Shown here: in pieces, positions 1 through 11,706 of the stretch
Layout: the number at the start of each line of letters is the position of its first letter
How positions within the stretch are numbered: position 1 is the first letter of the stretch
From: Gnetum montanum
Taxonomy: Eukaryota; Streptophyta; Gnetopsida; Gnetales; Gnetaceae
Direction of reading: 5' to 3'
DNA: 45,946 bases
NCBI GenBank assembly: GCA_015680685.1
Contig: MNCI01010388.1
Coordinates: forward strand, 75,000-120,945
The notes under the pieces: model-generated
Database searches by the model: none
The model's input: the letters and a program-made list of their open reading frames with translations, nothing else
Told to the model about the DNA's origin: nothing
Made by a program: the position numbers and the translations under genes

Positions 1-293
1 GAAGTGGGTAGAAGCTATTCCTTTATGGAAGATCACATCTCAATAGATTTTCCATTTCATCTTAGACAACATTGTAACCAGATACTATCATGACCGATAA
101 CGGGCCACAGTTTAGTAGTACGGAAACCAAATCCTTATGTGATAGCCTTGGCATTAAACAATCTTTTTCCTCGCCCTATTACCCGCAAGCGAATGGTCAA
201 GCTGAAGCCACAAACAAATTCATCATCAATCTGCTCAAGAAAATGCTCGACAACAACAAGAGACGGTCTGCCACAATGCTAAACTGGCACTGA
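1..293 (+). pseudogene. Tat-like integrase core fragment (element G)
   Basis: Retroviral-type integrase would insert the element's cDNA into the genome. The plus-strand translation has a KWVEAIP block near position 5, then TDNGPQF (second catalytic Asp, near 95-115), YYPQANGQAEATNK (catalytic Glu kept, near 178-215) and a LLKKML tail. The same blocks occur in order in element B at 32140-32400, with about two thirds identity by eye. The first catalytic Asp lies outside the window. Codons before the ATG at 90 contain a stop, so the piece is broken. It runs directly into a tandem-repeat region at about 262, so the C-terminal part of integrase is missing. Lineage assignment rests on likeness to B, which carries a Tat-type second RNase H. 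Confidence 0.8.
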
Positions 294-575
294 CTGTCTG
301 CCATGACATAAAACTGGCACAGGTAAGTAGCTGTCTGCTGAGACGTAAAACCATCACAGATTTGTCCCTGGGCCATGACATGAAACTGGCATCCACAGCA
401 CGGTCTGCTGAGACCATAAATCAGCTCTACCACCATCCGCTACGACGTAAAACTGGGACTTTTCGATCTGCCCGGACTTTAAATTGGGACCATGGTCTGT
501 TGAGACTTAAAACCAGCGACGACAATCTACCAGGACTTAAAACTGAGACTTACAAGCTGCCATCATGCAAATCAA
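262..575 (+). repeat. Degenerate tandem repeats, about 28-35 bp period, 3' of integrase (G)
   Basis: About ten diverged units share a core like TCTGCTGAGACTTAAAAC followed by a variable tail (for example near 267, 295, 330, 403, 445, 477, 507 and 528). A 138-codon open frame at 362-778 crosses the region, but it has no recognisable domain and I treat it as chance. A shorter set of the same kind of repeat follows integrase in element B (32890-33000). Tandem repeats between integrase and the 3' LTR are an established feature of Tat-lineage plant elements. Confidence 0.7.
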
Positions 576-1710
576 GCGAGTGTAATTGTCTCTGTGCAGC
601 CATAAAACAAATGGGATGGGGTACTGGAACATTCCCAGCGTCGCTACCTCACCGGCATCTTGCTGATTCCTCAGATGTGCTAAAGGGCATACTACTGATC
701 CCTCGGAGATACCGTCACTGCACCCATTTCAGCGATGGTACCTCTGATAAGTTAGTTTTACCGTCCGGAGCCCCATAGGAGTTCTCATCAATTACGACTT
801 TGGGGATCTCTGCTCATCATCACTATCAGGCTCTGGCTTCATAAATTCACCTAGCTGGTTCTCTATATAACCAGTTGGGTGCGACGAGTCTGATGTCCTT
901 TAGCGGCGATATGCTGGGCTAGGCGTCTACATTGAATATTCTGGCCTCTGGCTATGGTCTCTCTCTCACGGCCTATTTGCTTTGTATCACCCCAAAGCGT
1001 ACTTGTTTCAACAACCTCGCCTGTGATTCACATGGACAATGGTATCCTTTGTTTTCTTCTTTGGTTGCACGTTACTTGTTATGAGGACGTTGTTAGAAGG
1101 TGCGTTCATCTGAGTGGTGTAATGCCGACAGCGTTTTGAGATGGCTGCTTAAGTTGGCCTGTCCACTCGGGGGGTGCATCCTTGTATTCCTCATAATCCT
1201 ACCCCTAGCCCTTATCACTATCCTTAACTATCCCATTTGCTTCCCTTACGCAAACTATGAAACGCTTTCCGCATTTGCATTACATTCAAGTCCATGAACC
1301 ACCGTAACGTAACTCACCTAGTGGACGGCAAAAAAAAACAATAGGGGTCGGCAAAATGGGTGAAACACATCTCACTCAGGCCATGCAGATGCAACACAGT
1401 TCGTCTACGCAAGCCCCTTTATCCACAAAATGATGGCATAACTCCATGCAAACGTGATTGCAGGAGAATGCCTAAGTGCTTATGCATGAAGAAGCTATCC
1501 CTACTCATTTGCATCTTCCCCGAACCTCATTTGAGTCTTCCCCGAACATGTTTCCTCCCATACCATTCTATCTCCCATTTCCTTCATCTCTACTCCTCTG
1601 TGTTGACAGGGAGACACTTGAGTAACCATTGATAAATGTTGTTGGTGCTTTTACTTATCCGGTGTTTCGTATTCTTTGTAGACGTCTTTCGGGCAAGCCC
1701 TCTAATCGTC
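576..1710 (+). other. 3' non-coding region of element G
   Basis: No domain or credible coding frame was recognised here. Short frames of 60-90 codons are present but show no family signature. The last 90 bases (about 1630-1710) resemble B at 33045-33105, including a TTTCGTATTCTTTGT-like stretch, which places this as the region between integrase and PPT of the same family. Confidence 0.45.
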
Positions 1711-1726
1711 GACAAAGAGGGGCCAT
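1711..1726 (+). other. Polypurine tract of element G
   Basis: The stretch GACAAAGAGGGGCCAT is followed directly by TGAAACACC, a TG-starting LTR edge. The same ACAAAGAGGGGCCATTGAAA arrangement occurs in B (33105-33125) and, on the minus strand, in C (11706-11684). Three independent occurrences next to LTR starts support its role as plus-strand primer. Confidence 0.75.
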
Positions 1727-1880
1727 TGAAACACCATGGAAATTGTGAATCAACCTCAGATGAAGATTCATGATTCAGGCAAACTTTCGTGATAGAATTC
1801 CAGAAGGTAGAACAAGGCAAAGCAAGACAAAGAAACACCAATAATCTTCATCGATTTACTGATTAAGTCCCTGTCTGATT
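1727..1880 (+). repeat. Start of 3' LTR of element G (truncated)
   Basis: It begins TGAAACACCATGG after the PPT, like the C LTR start, which reads TGAAACACCATGA on the minus strand. The right edge is not defined. Integrase sequence of the oppositely oriented element A is recognisable from about 1980, so the LTR is cut short between about 1880 and 1980. Confidence 0.5.
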
Positions 1881-1979
1881 GACAAGACCGTTCAGGGCAC
1901 TGCGGATTTGTTTTCTCCAGCACAGCCCTTTCACGGATCCGTGGTTAAAACTGTGTATACGGATTTTGTTTGGTATTTT

Positions 1980-2480
1980 CCAGCTACTAACATTTTCCAT
2001 CGTTACACCCCATGAAGTTAATGCCCCAGATGTGAAAGGGATCCAGATATTGGATCCACTATTTAGGCTCCTCCATTTGGGCTATCATTCCTCCATCTCA
2101 TTGGTAGTGTTCACCAGAAGTAGCCTACGATGAGGATCTTTACAACCATCCTCCTACCTACATAATGGTCCCCAAAAAGACCTTCACAAACATCCTAGAG
2201 GATTTGAAGTTGATCAACATCTAGTACATACAGTTGTTTCAAGCTGTTGATACAAACCTTGTAAAGGTTGCCTTGGATCTCCATGTAGTATTTGGCTTGG
2301 TAAAGAAATTATTATTTCTTCTTATTACCCCATTCTTATGGAGTCTCTTGAATGAGAAAATAGGAGAGGAAATCATCATACTAGTTGGTACCCTTGAAAG
2401 TCTGAACACTAAGAGATTTAGCAAAAAGGATTTTTTTAAGAAATTAATTAGATACAGGTTTCTCATCCTCTTTACTATTC
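1980..2480 (-). pseudogene. Element A integrase N-terminal part (broken)
   Basis: Reading the minus strand, the connection after RNase H is followed by a KYY..I..NLYK block (about 2235-2300), CEGLFGDHYVGRRM (about 2150-2195; zinc-binding HHCC region, first His lost to Cys) and DPFHIWGINFMG (about 2000-2060), which corresponds to the first catalytic Asp region of integrase, here Asn in place of Asp. Frames shift between blocks. The second half of the core with the other catalytic residues is absent, cut off by the junction with element G. Confidence 0.55.
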
Positions 2481-3870
2481 CATTGCAACCAAGATAAGTG
2501 ATCAGTAACCAAATTCTCAATTTCCTTTCTATCCATCATTGCAATATTGAACTTTTATAAGATCACCAACCATTGTATGACATAGGGGCTTACCACCAAT
2601 TTCTTCATTAGAAATCAAATAGCACTATGATATGTGTGTACAAAAACTTGATATCCAAGCACATAGTGCCTAAATTTCTCTAAGGCATACACCACCACTA
2701 TGAACTCTTTTTTAGTGATGATGTAATTCAATTCTATACCCACAATACTTCTACTGGCATAATGGATATTATAAGGACATTTTTTATCATCCAATTACAT
2801 CAATACTACTTCCAATGCATAGTTGAATGCATCCATCATGATGTGGAAGGATCTAAACTAGTTGGAAGCTCATAGAATAGGAGTTTCTATAAGCTTTTTA
2901 TTTAATTATTGGAATACATGCTTGCATTCCTTAGTTCATTCAAAGGATGCATCCTTCTTTGTTAATTCTACTAGCAGCTTGGTGATCTTAGAGAAGTTCT
3001 CAATGAATCACCGATAGTAACTAGTGTATCCAAGGAATGAACTCGTATCTTTCACTCTTCTAGGTTGTCTGGTGATTCCTTGGATAACTTGTACCTTTTT
3101 GGAGTCCACCTCAATCCCTTTCTCTGAAATCTAGTGCTCCAAGATCATGCCTTCTTAGATGGCTCCTTTACCAATTTATCCTTAAGTCTATTTCCATGCA
3201 ATATTTCAGGACTTACTTAATATGGTCCAAGGCTTTCTCAAAAATGGTACTATAAGTGGAGAAGTAATCCATGAAGACTTGTACATTACTACCAATTTTC
3301 TACTAGAAGATGCTAAGCACCAGGTATTGAAAAGTATTGGGAGAATTACATAGGCCAAATGGCATCTTTTTGTATGCAAAATTCCCCTAAGGACTTATGA
3401 CGGTAGTTTTGGTATAGCCCTCCAATGCAATCTAGATTTGGGTATAACTACTATAATCTTCCAGAAAGTTGTAGTAGTCATGCCCTGCCATAGTGTTTAG
3501 CACCTCATCCACAAATGGCAACGAAAAATGATCTTTGAAGGTTTTCATGTTCAATAGCCTGTATTCGATACAGATCCTCCATTTGCCTTTTTTTTCTTTG
3601 GTACAATGACAGGTGGGCTAACCCACTTGTTGTCTATAATGTAAATGAATTCCACCTTAAGAATTTGTTCAATTTTATCTTTTGCAACTTTCTTCAAGCT
3701 AGGATTTAACCACCTCTATGACTATCTTTTAGGTTTGATGAAGGGATCTATGTAGATCCAATGCTACCATATCCTTGGATCCATTCCTATTAGTTCATGA
3801 TATTGCAAAGGCTATTGCCCATTTTTTAACCATTTTTAGCAACTTCTTCTTTTGTCCATTTCTTTAATGG
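2481..3870 (-). pseudogene. Element A reverse transcriptase and RNase H (broken)
   Basis: RT copies element RNA into DNA. Minus-strand blocks, in different frames, are VSPPVIVPKKKGKWRICIEYR (about 3560-3640), DHFSLPFVDEVL (about 3500-3530), PFGLCNSPNTFQ-like sequence (about 3320-3370), FMDYFSTYSTIFEKALDHIK (about 3215-3285; catalytic DD pair reduced to DY) and, at the end of RNase H, NLVTDHLSWL (about 2490-2520). The order and spacing are those of a Ty3/gypsy RT-RNase H. At least several frameshifts and many stops make it non-functional. A local duplication of about 28 bp (3857-3884 and 3933-3960) sits exactly at the protease/RT join, so the original join is not preserved. Confidence 0.7.
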
Positions 3871-3879
3871 AGGTAGGTT

Positions 3880-6719
3880 CTAATTTCAAGGAAACAATGA
3901 TGTACTAATTAACAAGGTCTAGTCTGATGTTGCATTTCTTTAATAGAGGTAGGTTCTAACTCTTGTACATTTTCCATGAGACTAAACTCACTTGATAACC
4001 TAAGTCCAATAGAGCCTTGCATAGATCATTCCCAATTATCTAAAAATAGATAAGAGAACTCCTAGGATTAGATTATTTCTTAGGAAGGTGACCACCCTTG
4101 ATCTAATCAGTAACCACATTAGTTAACATGATGGTATGTACATTGGAGGACATTTGTTTTGAAGGAGGCTCAACTATTATTCTAGAACTGGTGGGTGCAA
4201 GGTTAGCAGCTGTAGATGCCTATGATGTTTTTGATGGATTATTGGTCTTGAAAAAAGTCCTCTTTTAAGGTTTAGGTTTAGAACCACTTGAATGCCCATT
4301 TGGATCAACATTAATATCCCTCATGGCATTTCTTTGCTACAGCTATGGTGGAATCTCACTCTACATAGATGAATTAGATGGTAAAGGAGTTATGTTGGAT
4401 GCTGCAATGTTGGGTAACAGATGAGAAGGAGAATAAGTAGAGAGAGCATTAGGTCATGAAGTATCGATTTGATGATATCTTAGAGAGTAGTAGAAATAAT
4501 TGAAAGGATTGTGGCTTGTAGGGCCATGAGGAGATATAGGCTATTGGACATAGGTACCATAGAAATTTAACTACTGGCAAGGGTACTACTATCTGGGTGA
4601 TGACATTCCCCACAATTGTGAGTTTTTCCATTACCAATATTATTCCTAATGTTGCTGTGGTGCTCCACTTGAATAGTACTATGTTTGGTGAAACTACTGA
4701 CTTAGATTGCCCTGAGAATAAGGCAATCTCCTAGGTAGCTACATTTTTGCAAATTTTGAATTGCAAACATACACCCTAGATTCTTACAAATGCAACATCA
4801 TAGAAAAACATCCCTTGGGATTTTTAAAATGGTAGATATTACATTCATCATCATTGGTTTCAAAAACTACAATCTCATAGACCATGGCAGACTTACCTTT
4901 TGGTTGCTAATACCCCTTATCTATATCTTTTCCTCTCCTTCTATTCCATTCACTACTTTCATGCCTTGCCTTCTCCTCTACTATTTTCAAGTTAGTTTGG
5001 AACTTCTTATCTAAGGAGTCTCACATTTTATCTACCTTAGCTTATATTTCAAAGATAGATTTCTATATCAACAAGGTTTTCCTTTACATCACCTTATCTA
5101 GTGGTGCTTCCTCCTCTATATAATAGAAATGTACCTTCCTTTTATGAATGGAGGGTACTATATTGTACTTCTCTGCACTCTCTTGTTACTTTAACTTACA
5201 TTCTTCTTTGACCAGTTGTTCTACTAACCTTTAGATCTAATGGGTTGTCATCTCAAAAACTCTTTCTTAGGCATAAATCCCAAGAGTTTCCCTAATTTTA
5301 TTTTAGAGCTCATTTATCATGTGGCAAACTTACTCCCTTTACGAGAAGCCATGGTCTAGGCATTGGTTCAATATGGAGTAATACCTACCAAGAGTTGCAA
5401 AAAAGGATTCATGATCTCCTTGCTTCCATCCTTGAATTTGATTTCTCAAATTAGATACTCAAGAGTACATCTAATATTTGTCATTAAACAATTCAAACAT
5501 CGTACTCCATCAATAGATGGATTCTAGTTCCAAGGACCAGTACCAACATTTTGCTTCTTTGATGAGTGTTCTTGAGAATAATTTTAGCTTCTACTAGTCA
5601 TTCTCGATGTTCTACAAGGCATAGGCATCATGGAAATCTTTCAAATGATGCTATGGATCTACATTATATCAACCTTCAAATTTTAGGATATTTTTCATAT
5701 CCAAATATTTAATTCTATTATTATTTTAGTACCTAGTGGTGATTCTTACTACTTTTGAAACATTTATCATGTTTATTATAGCACACAATGGCTCATCATA
5801 GACATCATGCCCATAGTGATGCCTCATGTGATGAGGTCTACTATGCCTCCTTTCACAACAATGTCATTCCTCATCTCTATGTCAACATTCATCCATGTTC
5901 CTATCATCATGATGTAACCTCCTATCATCCCCATCTCAATCCTTACCATTCCTACTTCTACCTTTACCATGGCTCCTCTTATGAAAATTTGATAAGGAGG
6001 AAGATGGTCATGTTGAAGGATCAGGAAAATGGTACCTTCTAGTCCTTCTTCATTAGTCCTTATCATTGTCTTTGTTTTGGTTCTTTTGTTGATCCTAATC
6101 CTCCTCCTTATCATTCTCTTTGTCTTTATATGAATGACTAGGAGATTTATCCTTTGAGGTTCTTTGATTTTTTTGATCCTATCTTTCCATCACCAAGGTT
6201 TTCTAAGATGGATTGCAACCATTCGTAAAGGGTTTCTTCCTCAAAGAAAGAAGGAGAATTAGTATACTAAGAGTGCCCAAAAAAGAAATCCTCACCCTCT
6301 CTATGTGGCTATAGGAACAAGGGTTGTGAAAGATGCTTACCCTCAGAAGCATCATAGCGAGTCTCCATGCATTTGTCCCTACAAAGTTGTACTTTTGTAG
6401 GTTGATAATCCCTATCAATGTTATCTATTAGTTCACACTTAGGCCCCACTTTTTTAAGGCCAAGCCTCCAAATCTAGGCCATGGTCATGGAAAAAATAGA
6501 TTTATCCAAATATAAAAAGATGTTACCATCCATATCTCTCCAATGCATTTGCTTGTCCTAATGAAGGATGAAGGTGAAGTCCAAATAATAGGGATCCATA
6601 TAGGTATACCCAACCTTTATCTACTACAACTTTTCAAAGGTAGTCCTTTGTGTCCTCTCCTATTAGTTGTTATTCTTGTTCTTATGTGGTGGAGATTCTT
6701 TCATGTGAGTAGAAGCCAT
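3880..6719 (-). pseudogene. Element A gag-protease (broken)
   Basis: This is the decayed counterpart of the F gag-protease. The start codon is at 6719 in a context (AGAAGCCAT on plus) matching F's. Aligned landmarks by eye: gag core at about 5450-5690 matches F 18060-18360 (tcgtactccatc..gatgg and ggaccagtacca words); the linker near 5080-5180 matches F 17700-17830; protease near 3890-4130 matches F 16520-16790. Fragments of open frame remain (5824-6114, 4449-4637) but no long frame does. The C-terminal part of protease after the flap region is missing at the duplication near 3880. Confidence 0.7.
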
Positions 6720-6851
6720 TTCAAAATAAAAGAAAGTGTGTCTTTAAATAATATTACTATTATTATGAGAGATGGTTCATTATGTTCTCCTCAAAATGCT
6801 TGGATATGAATCCACTAGTTAATAATAATACACCAACTTAGCAAAATTAAG

Positions 6852-6870
6852 ATTCCTAGCAAAGGCATCA
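6852..6870 (-). other. Primer binding site of element A, decayed tRNA-Asp type
   Basis: Plus strand reads ATTCCTAGCAAAGGCATCA just before the LTR edge. This equals the F site TCCCCGGCAACGGCGCCA with several C-to-T or G-to-A changes and one C-to-A change. Position relative to the LTR (one base apart) is the same as in F. Confidence 0.7.
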
Positions 6871-6871
6871 A

Positions 6872-7738
6872 TGATGAGTGATGGGTATCCCCTATGCCCA
6901 ACCATACAAATCATAAGCAGTCACTAGCAATCTAGTCAAATTTCGTCGACATAGTTACCTAAGTGGCTGATATCCATAGCAATTAATCATGCAACTGTAG
7001 GATCCTTGGCTTCCTAGCTCACACTAGTGTTTAAACAGTATGTATGATTAAGCATGGATTAAGGAATATGAAATATATTTTTATAGGCATTTTTATATTT
7101 TTCTCCTAACATCTAGATAACTAAGTAAAATTTGTATAATTAAATGTCTAATTGATTAATTAATGTGTACCTAACTTATCCTAATGTGGAGTAACTATTC
7201 CCACTTGCCGTACACATCCCAAACTAGTATTAACTCTCATGGGTTACCAAAGGGCTATTGTTGGACATACAAAATATCCACTGCTGTGATTATGAAGCAT
7301 TAACACCTTATGCTCAAAGTGTTCATACTCACATGTTCATGATTAATTATATTAACTAATTAAAAACCATAATGTAAAGTGCATAGAAAGTAAAATGCAA
7401 GTAAAGTTGAGATAGTCTAAGTGTTGCAATGAATGTAGGAAAACATGATTTTACTACTGCTCATGCCAATGCCTTCAAGTACATAGGCACTTGAATGACA
7501 CTCTGTACAATCTCTTAGATCCACACTACAAACACTCAAAGAGAAAATATTCTAACTCTAGGAAACGAAAACTACAATAGTTTAACTAAGGCTATAATTG
7601 AAAGATATCATAAATGTGAGGGATACACACATTTATATAGGTAATGACTGCATCAGTGTCAACGTATCTACATCAAGGCATCCTACTATGTGTCGACAAG
7701 GATGCATCGATGTAGCCTATCTTATTGATGTTTCATCA
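6872..7738 (-). repeat. 5' LTR of element A
   Basis: About 867 bp, edges TGATGAGTGATGGG and TTTCATCA, homologous to the F LTR at both ends. It holds one copy of the stem module seen four times in F: CCACTT at 7201-7206, GCCGTACAC at 7207-7215, GCTCA at 7312-7316, AAGTGT at 7317-7322, TCATA at 7323-7327. A TATA-like CTATATAAAT lies on the minus strand at 7631-7640. The CGCGATATCGCG array of F is absent. In its place is unrelated sequence including GGATGCATCGATG. Confidence 0.75.
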
Positions 7739-9416
7739 CTATATTAACTAGAATTTTGTAATCTTCTATTTAATTCAGAGCTTTATTGCTTATGCATCAA
7801 TTGCTCTTACTCAGCAATTATTTCTTCCTCTCTTATGATAATCCAAACTATTTTCATTCAACTTTGTGTATTACAAACCAACTTTGTTGTAGTTTGATTT
7901 GTTAAGATAGAGTAACCTATCCAAGCTTTGTTTCTTAGTACATTTTCACTAATCCAATCATTGTTTCACTATTACTAACTTTATCATTCTTGTTTTTAAA
8001 GTCTTCAATGAATTTTTTCTTTTTGTTAATGTTTTTTAGTTGTTTCCCAACCAAATAAAACATCAAGGAGACATCTTTCCCAAAGTACAAGGAGTCAAAG
8101 AAACATGCCTTTCTAGTGAAACAGTTGTATGCCAGTAGACATCTTGCAGGAAACCTCTATCATATCAAAGTTGTTTGTAAAACCATTCAAACTGAGGTCT
8201 AGAGCCTCATTATGTGCTCAAACCTATCACATTTAACCCCCAAAACACCTAGAACTCATCAAAACATCTCCAATATATATCCAAAATTAGCTAAAACATA
8301 CCATCTTTATGGTCACCTTATGTTAGTTATTTTCTTGATTGTTTCATCTTGTTCCTATGATCTTGGAACCAAATTTAACCTTTGATGTCTCATTTCATCC
8401 TCTTGATGGGGAATTACATTGGGATCAATGGGTAAGCATTGTGAGAAGTCTAGGTTGGCCTTTAGAACTTAACCCACATCACCTATAATCATATCTTGGG
8501 TAGCTAGATTTGAGTATCAATGAGTAGCCATTATGAAGGGTAGGGTCAGCTTCCTTACTTTATTCAAGTTTCTTATGATTACACTTAGATTGTAACAATG
8601 GACAAGCATTATGGAAGAAATATTTAGCCAATCAATATCTATTTTCATCCCTTGTAAATGTCATGTGTCTAGTTTTCTTCATGAAAATCTAAGGGTAGGT
8701 AATCCATATGAGTTTCTTCCTAGGTCCAATCCATTCAAGATCAAGTGAGGTTGGTCAAGTAGTCTTTAACGAGGGTTGCTGATAGCATCCAAGAAATGTG
8801 ATACCTTTGTGGACCAATAGTGCTTGCAAATGACTAATTCTAGTACATTCTTACTTTACCTATCTCTTGACATTATGTGGATATCATGGTTTTGGATTTG
8901 ACTTTTGGTATCTAATCTCATGAATCTTGATATGGATTCATTTGTAACATGTGTCATATCCTTTAACTTATTCAAGGTACACCAAGGTGGTTAGCTCTAA
9001 TAGAAGGTTTCAAATCCTTCTTGCATTTGTGGATGCAAATCCAAGTGGTATAAACTAGAACCTTTATGGTAATGAAGTTGGACCTTTACCACTTTCATTT
9101 ATGTATTCAAATTTTCATTATGTTATCATGAGATTTGATGTGTTTTGGCTTTTTAAATGGTGGATGTTATCAACTTTATTTTGAGGCTATGAACATGTTA
9201 TGTTACAAAATTCATTTATAAATTATGATTAATGGAATTGCTACTTAAAGTACTTTGATATGAATTTTAGTTTTACCATGCACTTTGGATAAGATTCATA
9301 ATACTTATGGGGATAATTCTCCTTTGATTATAAGCATTATGACATCACATGTTCAAGTAATAAATTTTGTGTGATTAAGCTTGGATTATTTATGTATAAA
9401 ATTCTAGGATGTGACA
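7739..9416 (-). repeat. Probable 3' LTR of chromovirus-like remnant H
   Basis: On the minus strand a purine-rich GAGGTAAGAAGT is followed by TGTCACATCC at 9416, an edge typical of plant Ty3 LTRs downstream of integrase. I see no coding signal from here to the A LTR at 7738. The far edge is undefined, so part of this stretch may be something else. Plus-strand words such as GATCAATGGGTAAGCATT..G recur in altered form (8430, 8590), hinting at weak internal repeats. Confidence 0.4.
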
Positions 9417-9649
9417 ACTTCTTACCTCAGGAAAATCATTCCCCATGCCTAGTGATAGTATGTTACTATCATGTGAAGGGATATTTATGATTTTAGTCTC
9501 ACTGTCACATCACCTAACTTCTTAATTGAAGGAGAAGACACACTAATTCTTCGTCACTTACAAGTAATCTTTCTAAGATCCAATTGGCACCATCCATACT
9601 ATCATACTTCCATCAAATATTTTTTATTTACAAGTAACATTATAAATCC

Positions 9650-11570
9650 CAAATACAATGACTATCATTGAGAGGTGATAACACTAAGATATCCATCCCT
9701 ATACATCCACAAGAACAAATCAATGTGGTTTTTTTCAAAGAAGTTTCTAATGAATGACTACTTATTCCTGAGTATGCCTCTCTTCCCATGTGTCCTCCTT
9801 TGAGAAAATTTCTTGCAAATATACCAAGAATTTCACATTTTGGTCAAGATCATAACCAATGATGTGCATATTAACAATGAAATAAATCCATCATCCTTTG
9901 ACTACCTCAATGTTTACAGGCCCTAAGAATCTCAATGTTGCTATATTAGCATCTCCCAAGTTGAAACTTCTTAACATAGAAACATGAAACACAAGATGAT
10001 ATTTTGCCAGATATACTAGTAACTACAATTTGTACACTACCAAATTCAAAAGGTTCATCATAGTGCCTCAAGAACTTTTAACTTTTTGCCTTCTTTAGCC
10101 TCATCTACCCCACATAATCCATCTTTAAAAGAGCTCAATCTCCAACATCATACTCCAATGGTCTTAATCTACTATTATCATACTTTTCATATTCTAGATA
10201 GACTTCTCCAAGTATATCCTAGCCACCTAGATACAATCCATCCAAGATTTCATAAACTCATCAATTGAATGATTAAGACCTTAATATGATATTTTCAATA
10301 GTTGAAATACTAATGGTTTTCTCCTCAAGGCCAACTCTATTAGAGAGAATCTTATGGTTGAAAACTTCTAAATATTGTTACTAAACTGAGTCACAACTAA
10401 TAGAGTCACCTATTATGTTTGATCAAACTTGATAAAGTACCTTAAGTACTATTCTAAGACCATGTTAACCTATTCTATATATCCCATTCATTAAGGGATG
10501 ATGCCCTAAAGATATCCTTATCTTCATTTCCATCATCTAAAATAAATTCAACTAAAAATTCACTTTGAATTAGAAGTCTTGATCCAACATAATTCTTGTT
10601 AGCAACCAAAAATAGCAAAGCACATGGTCAAAGAATAGGGATGTCATATTCTTAGTCATCCAAGGTATGGAGCATGGAATAAAAAAACATACCTAGAGAA
10701 CTTATCCACAACTACAAGAATGATAGAAAACCTCTATACTATGGGGAAGTGATGAAATTCAAGGAAATAGTTGCTCTTAAAAGCTCTAGGATTTTCTAGG
10801 GTCTAAGTAAACCACTTGGTCTTGCATTAGAACTTTTGTCTTATTGGAAAATCAAATAGCATTGCACAAAATTTGCTACATCAACCCCTAGATTAGACTA
10901 ATAGAAACTTCTTTCCACTAATATCACTATTATTTTGTGCCCTGAATAGTCTACCTAAAGGATGTTATGACATTTATCGATGATTTAAGAATGTAAGGCA
11001 CCCTATTTTAGAACATATATTTGATTTTACTTAAACATGAGCAAGTTATTTACTTTACTAAAATTTGATTCATCGTCATCCCAAACTAGCTTCAATAACT
11101 CCTAAGTACACTAATCATGATACAATCCATCTTTAATTTTCCTTCAAATTTCATGATCAACCACGATCCAAAAGCTATTGGGTTGACCCATAATCTTCAT
11201 CAAACATACCTAAGGACTTTGACTCAAATAATTTAACACCACATTTTTTCTACTTGGCTAATAAAAAAATTAAAGTTTAAATTCTTATAACAAACACAAC
11301 CACCAACCTTGTTTTAGCTTTAACTTAGATTGAGTGAGAATATAGCTCATGGTATTATTGTTTGTTTTAACTACCACAAGGCCAAAAAGGAGATAGTGTC
11401 ATCATCTATGAAGACAATACATAATGGTAAATGTCTCCTTTTCATGCACCAGTCATAACTATTCTATCAGGTTTAGCTTCTTTGACTCACATGCAACCAA
11501 ATGATTATCATGCAAGAACATCCCACCAATTTTTGTGGACTATCTTGCAAGATCATCCCTCAAATTGTCA
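9650..11570 (-). pseudogene. Chromovirus-like RNase H and integrase remnant (H)
   Basis: Minus-strand blocks, in broken frames: GGMFLHDNHLVACESKKLN and VHEKETFTIMYCL (RNase H, about 11420-11560), ILVVVDKFSRY (integrase core, about 10690-10740), HLVFHVSMLRSFNLGDA (integrase C-terminal module, about 9950-10010), and a KEDTWEER piece (about 9790-9820) resembling the end of the region leading to a chromodomain. The order is that of a Ty3/gypsy chromovirus pol. RT is missing: the right end at about 11570 abuts the C LTR. No block is long enough to name a family with confidence. Confidence 0.55.
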
Positions 11571-11589
11571 ATGATTATCTCATGGATTA

Positions 11590-11689
11590 CAATTTTCACA
11601 TTTCACAATGAAATTTTAGCCTTGGGTTTCATGGGGTGAGAGTTACAATCTCAAGAGGTTACAACATGAGTTTTCTTCATGGTGTTTCA
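11590..11689 (-). repeat. Start of 3' LTR of element C (truncated)
   Basis: The minus strand begins TGAAACACCATGAAG and continues with CTCACCCCATGAAACC and AAATTTCATTGTGAAA words that match the B LTR (33122-33235, CTTTCACCCCATTGAACC, AAATTTCATTGTAACT). Homology stops near 11590, where the chromovirus remnant begins. Confidence 0.6.
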
Positions 11690-11690
11690 T

Positions 11691-11706
11691 TGGCCCCTCT
11701 TTGTTT
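11691..11706 (-). other. Polypurine tract of element C
   Basis: Minus strand reads AAACAAAGAGGGGCCA immediately before the TGAAAC LTR edge, the same arrangement as in B and G. Confidence 0.75.

Larger units (their letters stand above)
1880..7738 (-). mobile_element. Element A: decayed Athila-like Ty3/gypsy retrotransposon with pol
   Basis: In minus-strand order: LTR (7738-6872), tRNA-Asp-type PBS, gag from 6719, protease, RT, RNase H and the first part of integrase, ending near 1880-1980 where the 3' half is lost. Gag and protease align throughout with the intact element F and LTR edges match (TGATGAG...CATCA). It is riddled with stops and indels, and most CpG sites are gone, so it is old. 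It matters because it shows what a pol-bearing relative of F looks like. The Athila label rests on the tRNA-Asp primer, the CX2CX3HX4C gag knuckle seen in F, and RT motifs such as FMDxFSxY. Confidence 0.75.

Noticed and set aside
362-778. 138-codon open frame on plus strand
   Set aside because: It runs through the tandem repeats behind integrase, has no domain signature, and the repeat explains the missing stops.
5788-6042. His/Tyr-rich frame of 84 codons on plus, mirrored by an 96-codon frame on minus
   Set aside because: Both lie in the decayed low-complexity part of element A gag, which in F encodes Ser/Arg/His-rich sequence on minus; the plus frame is a shadow.
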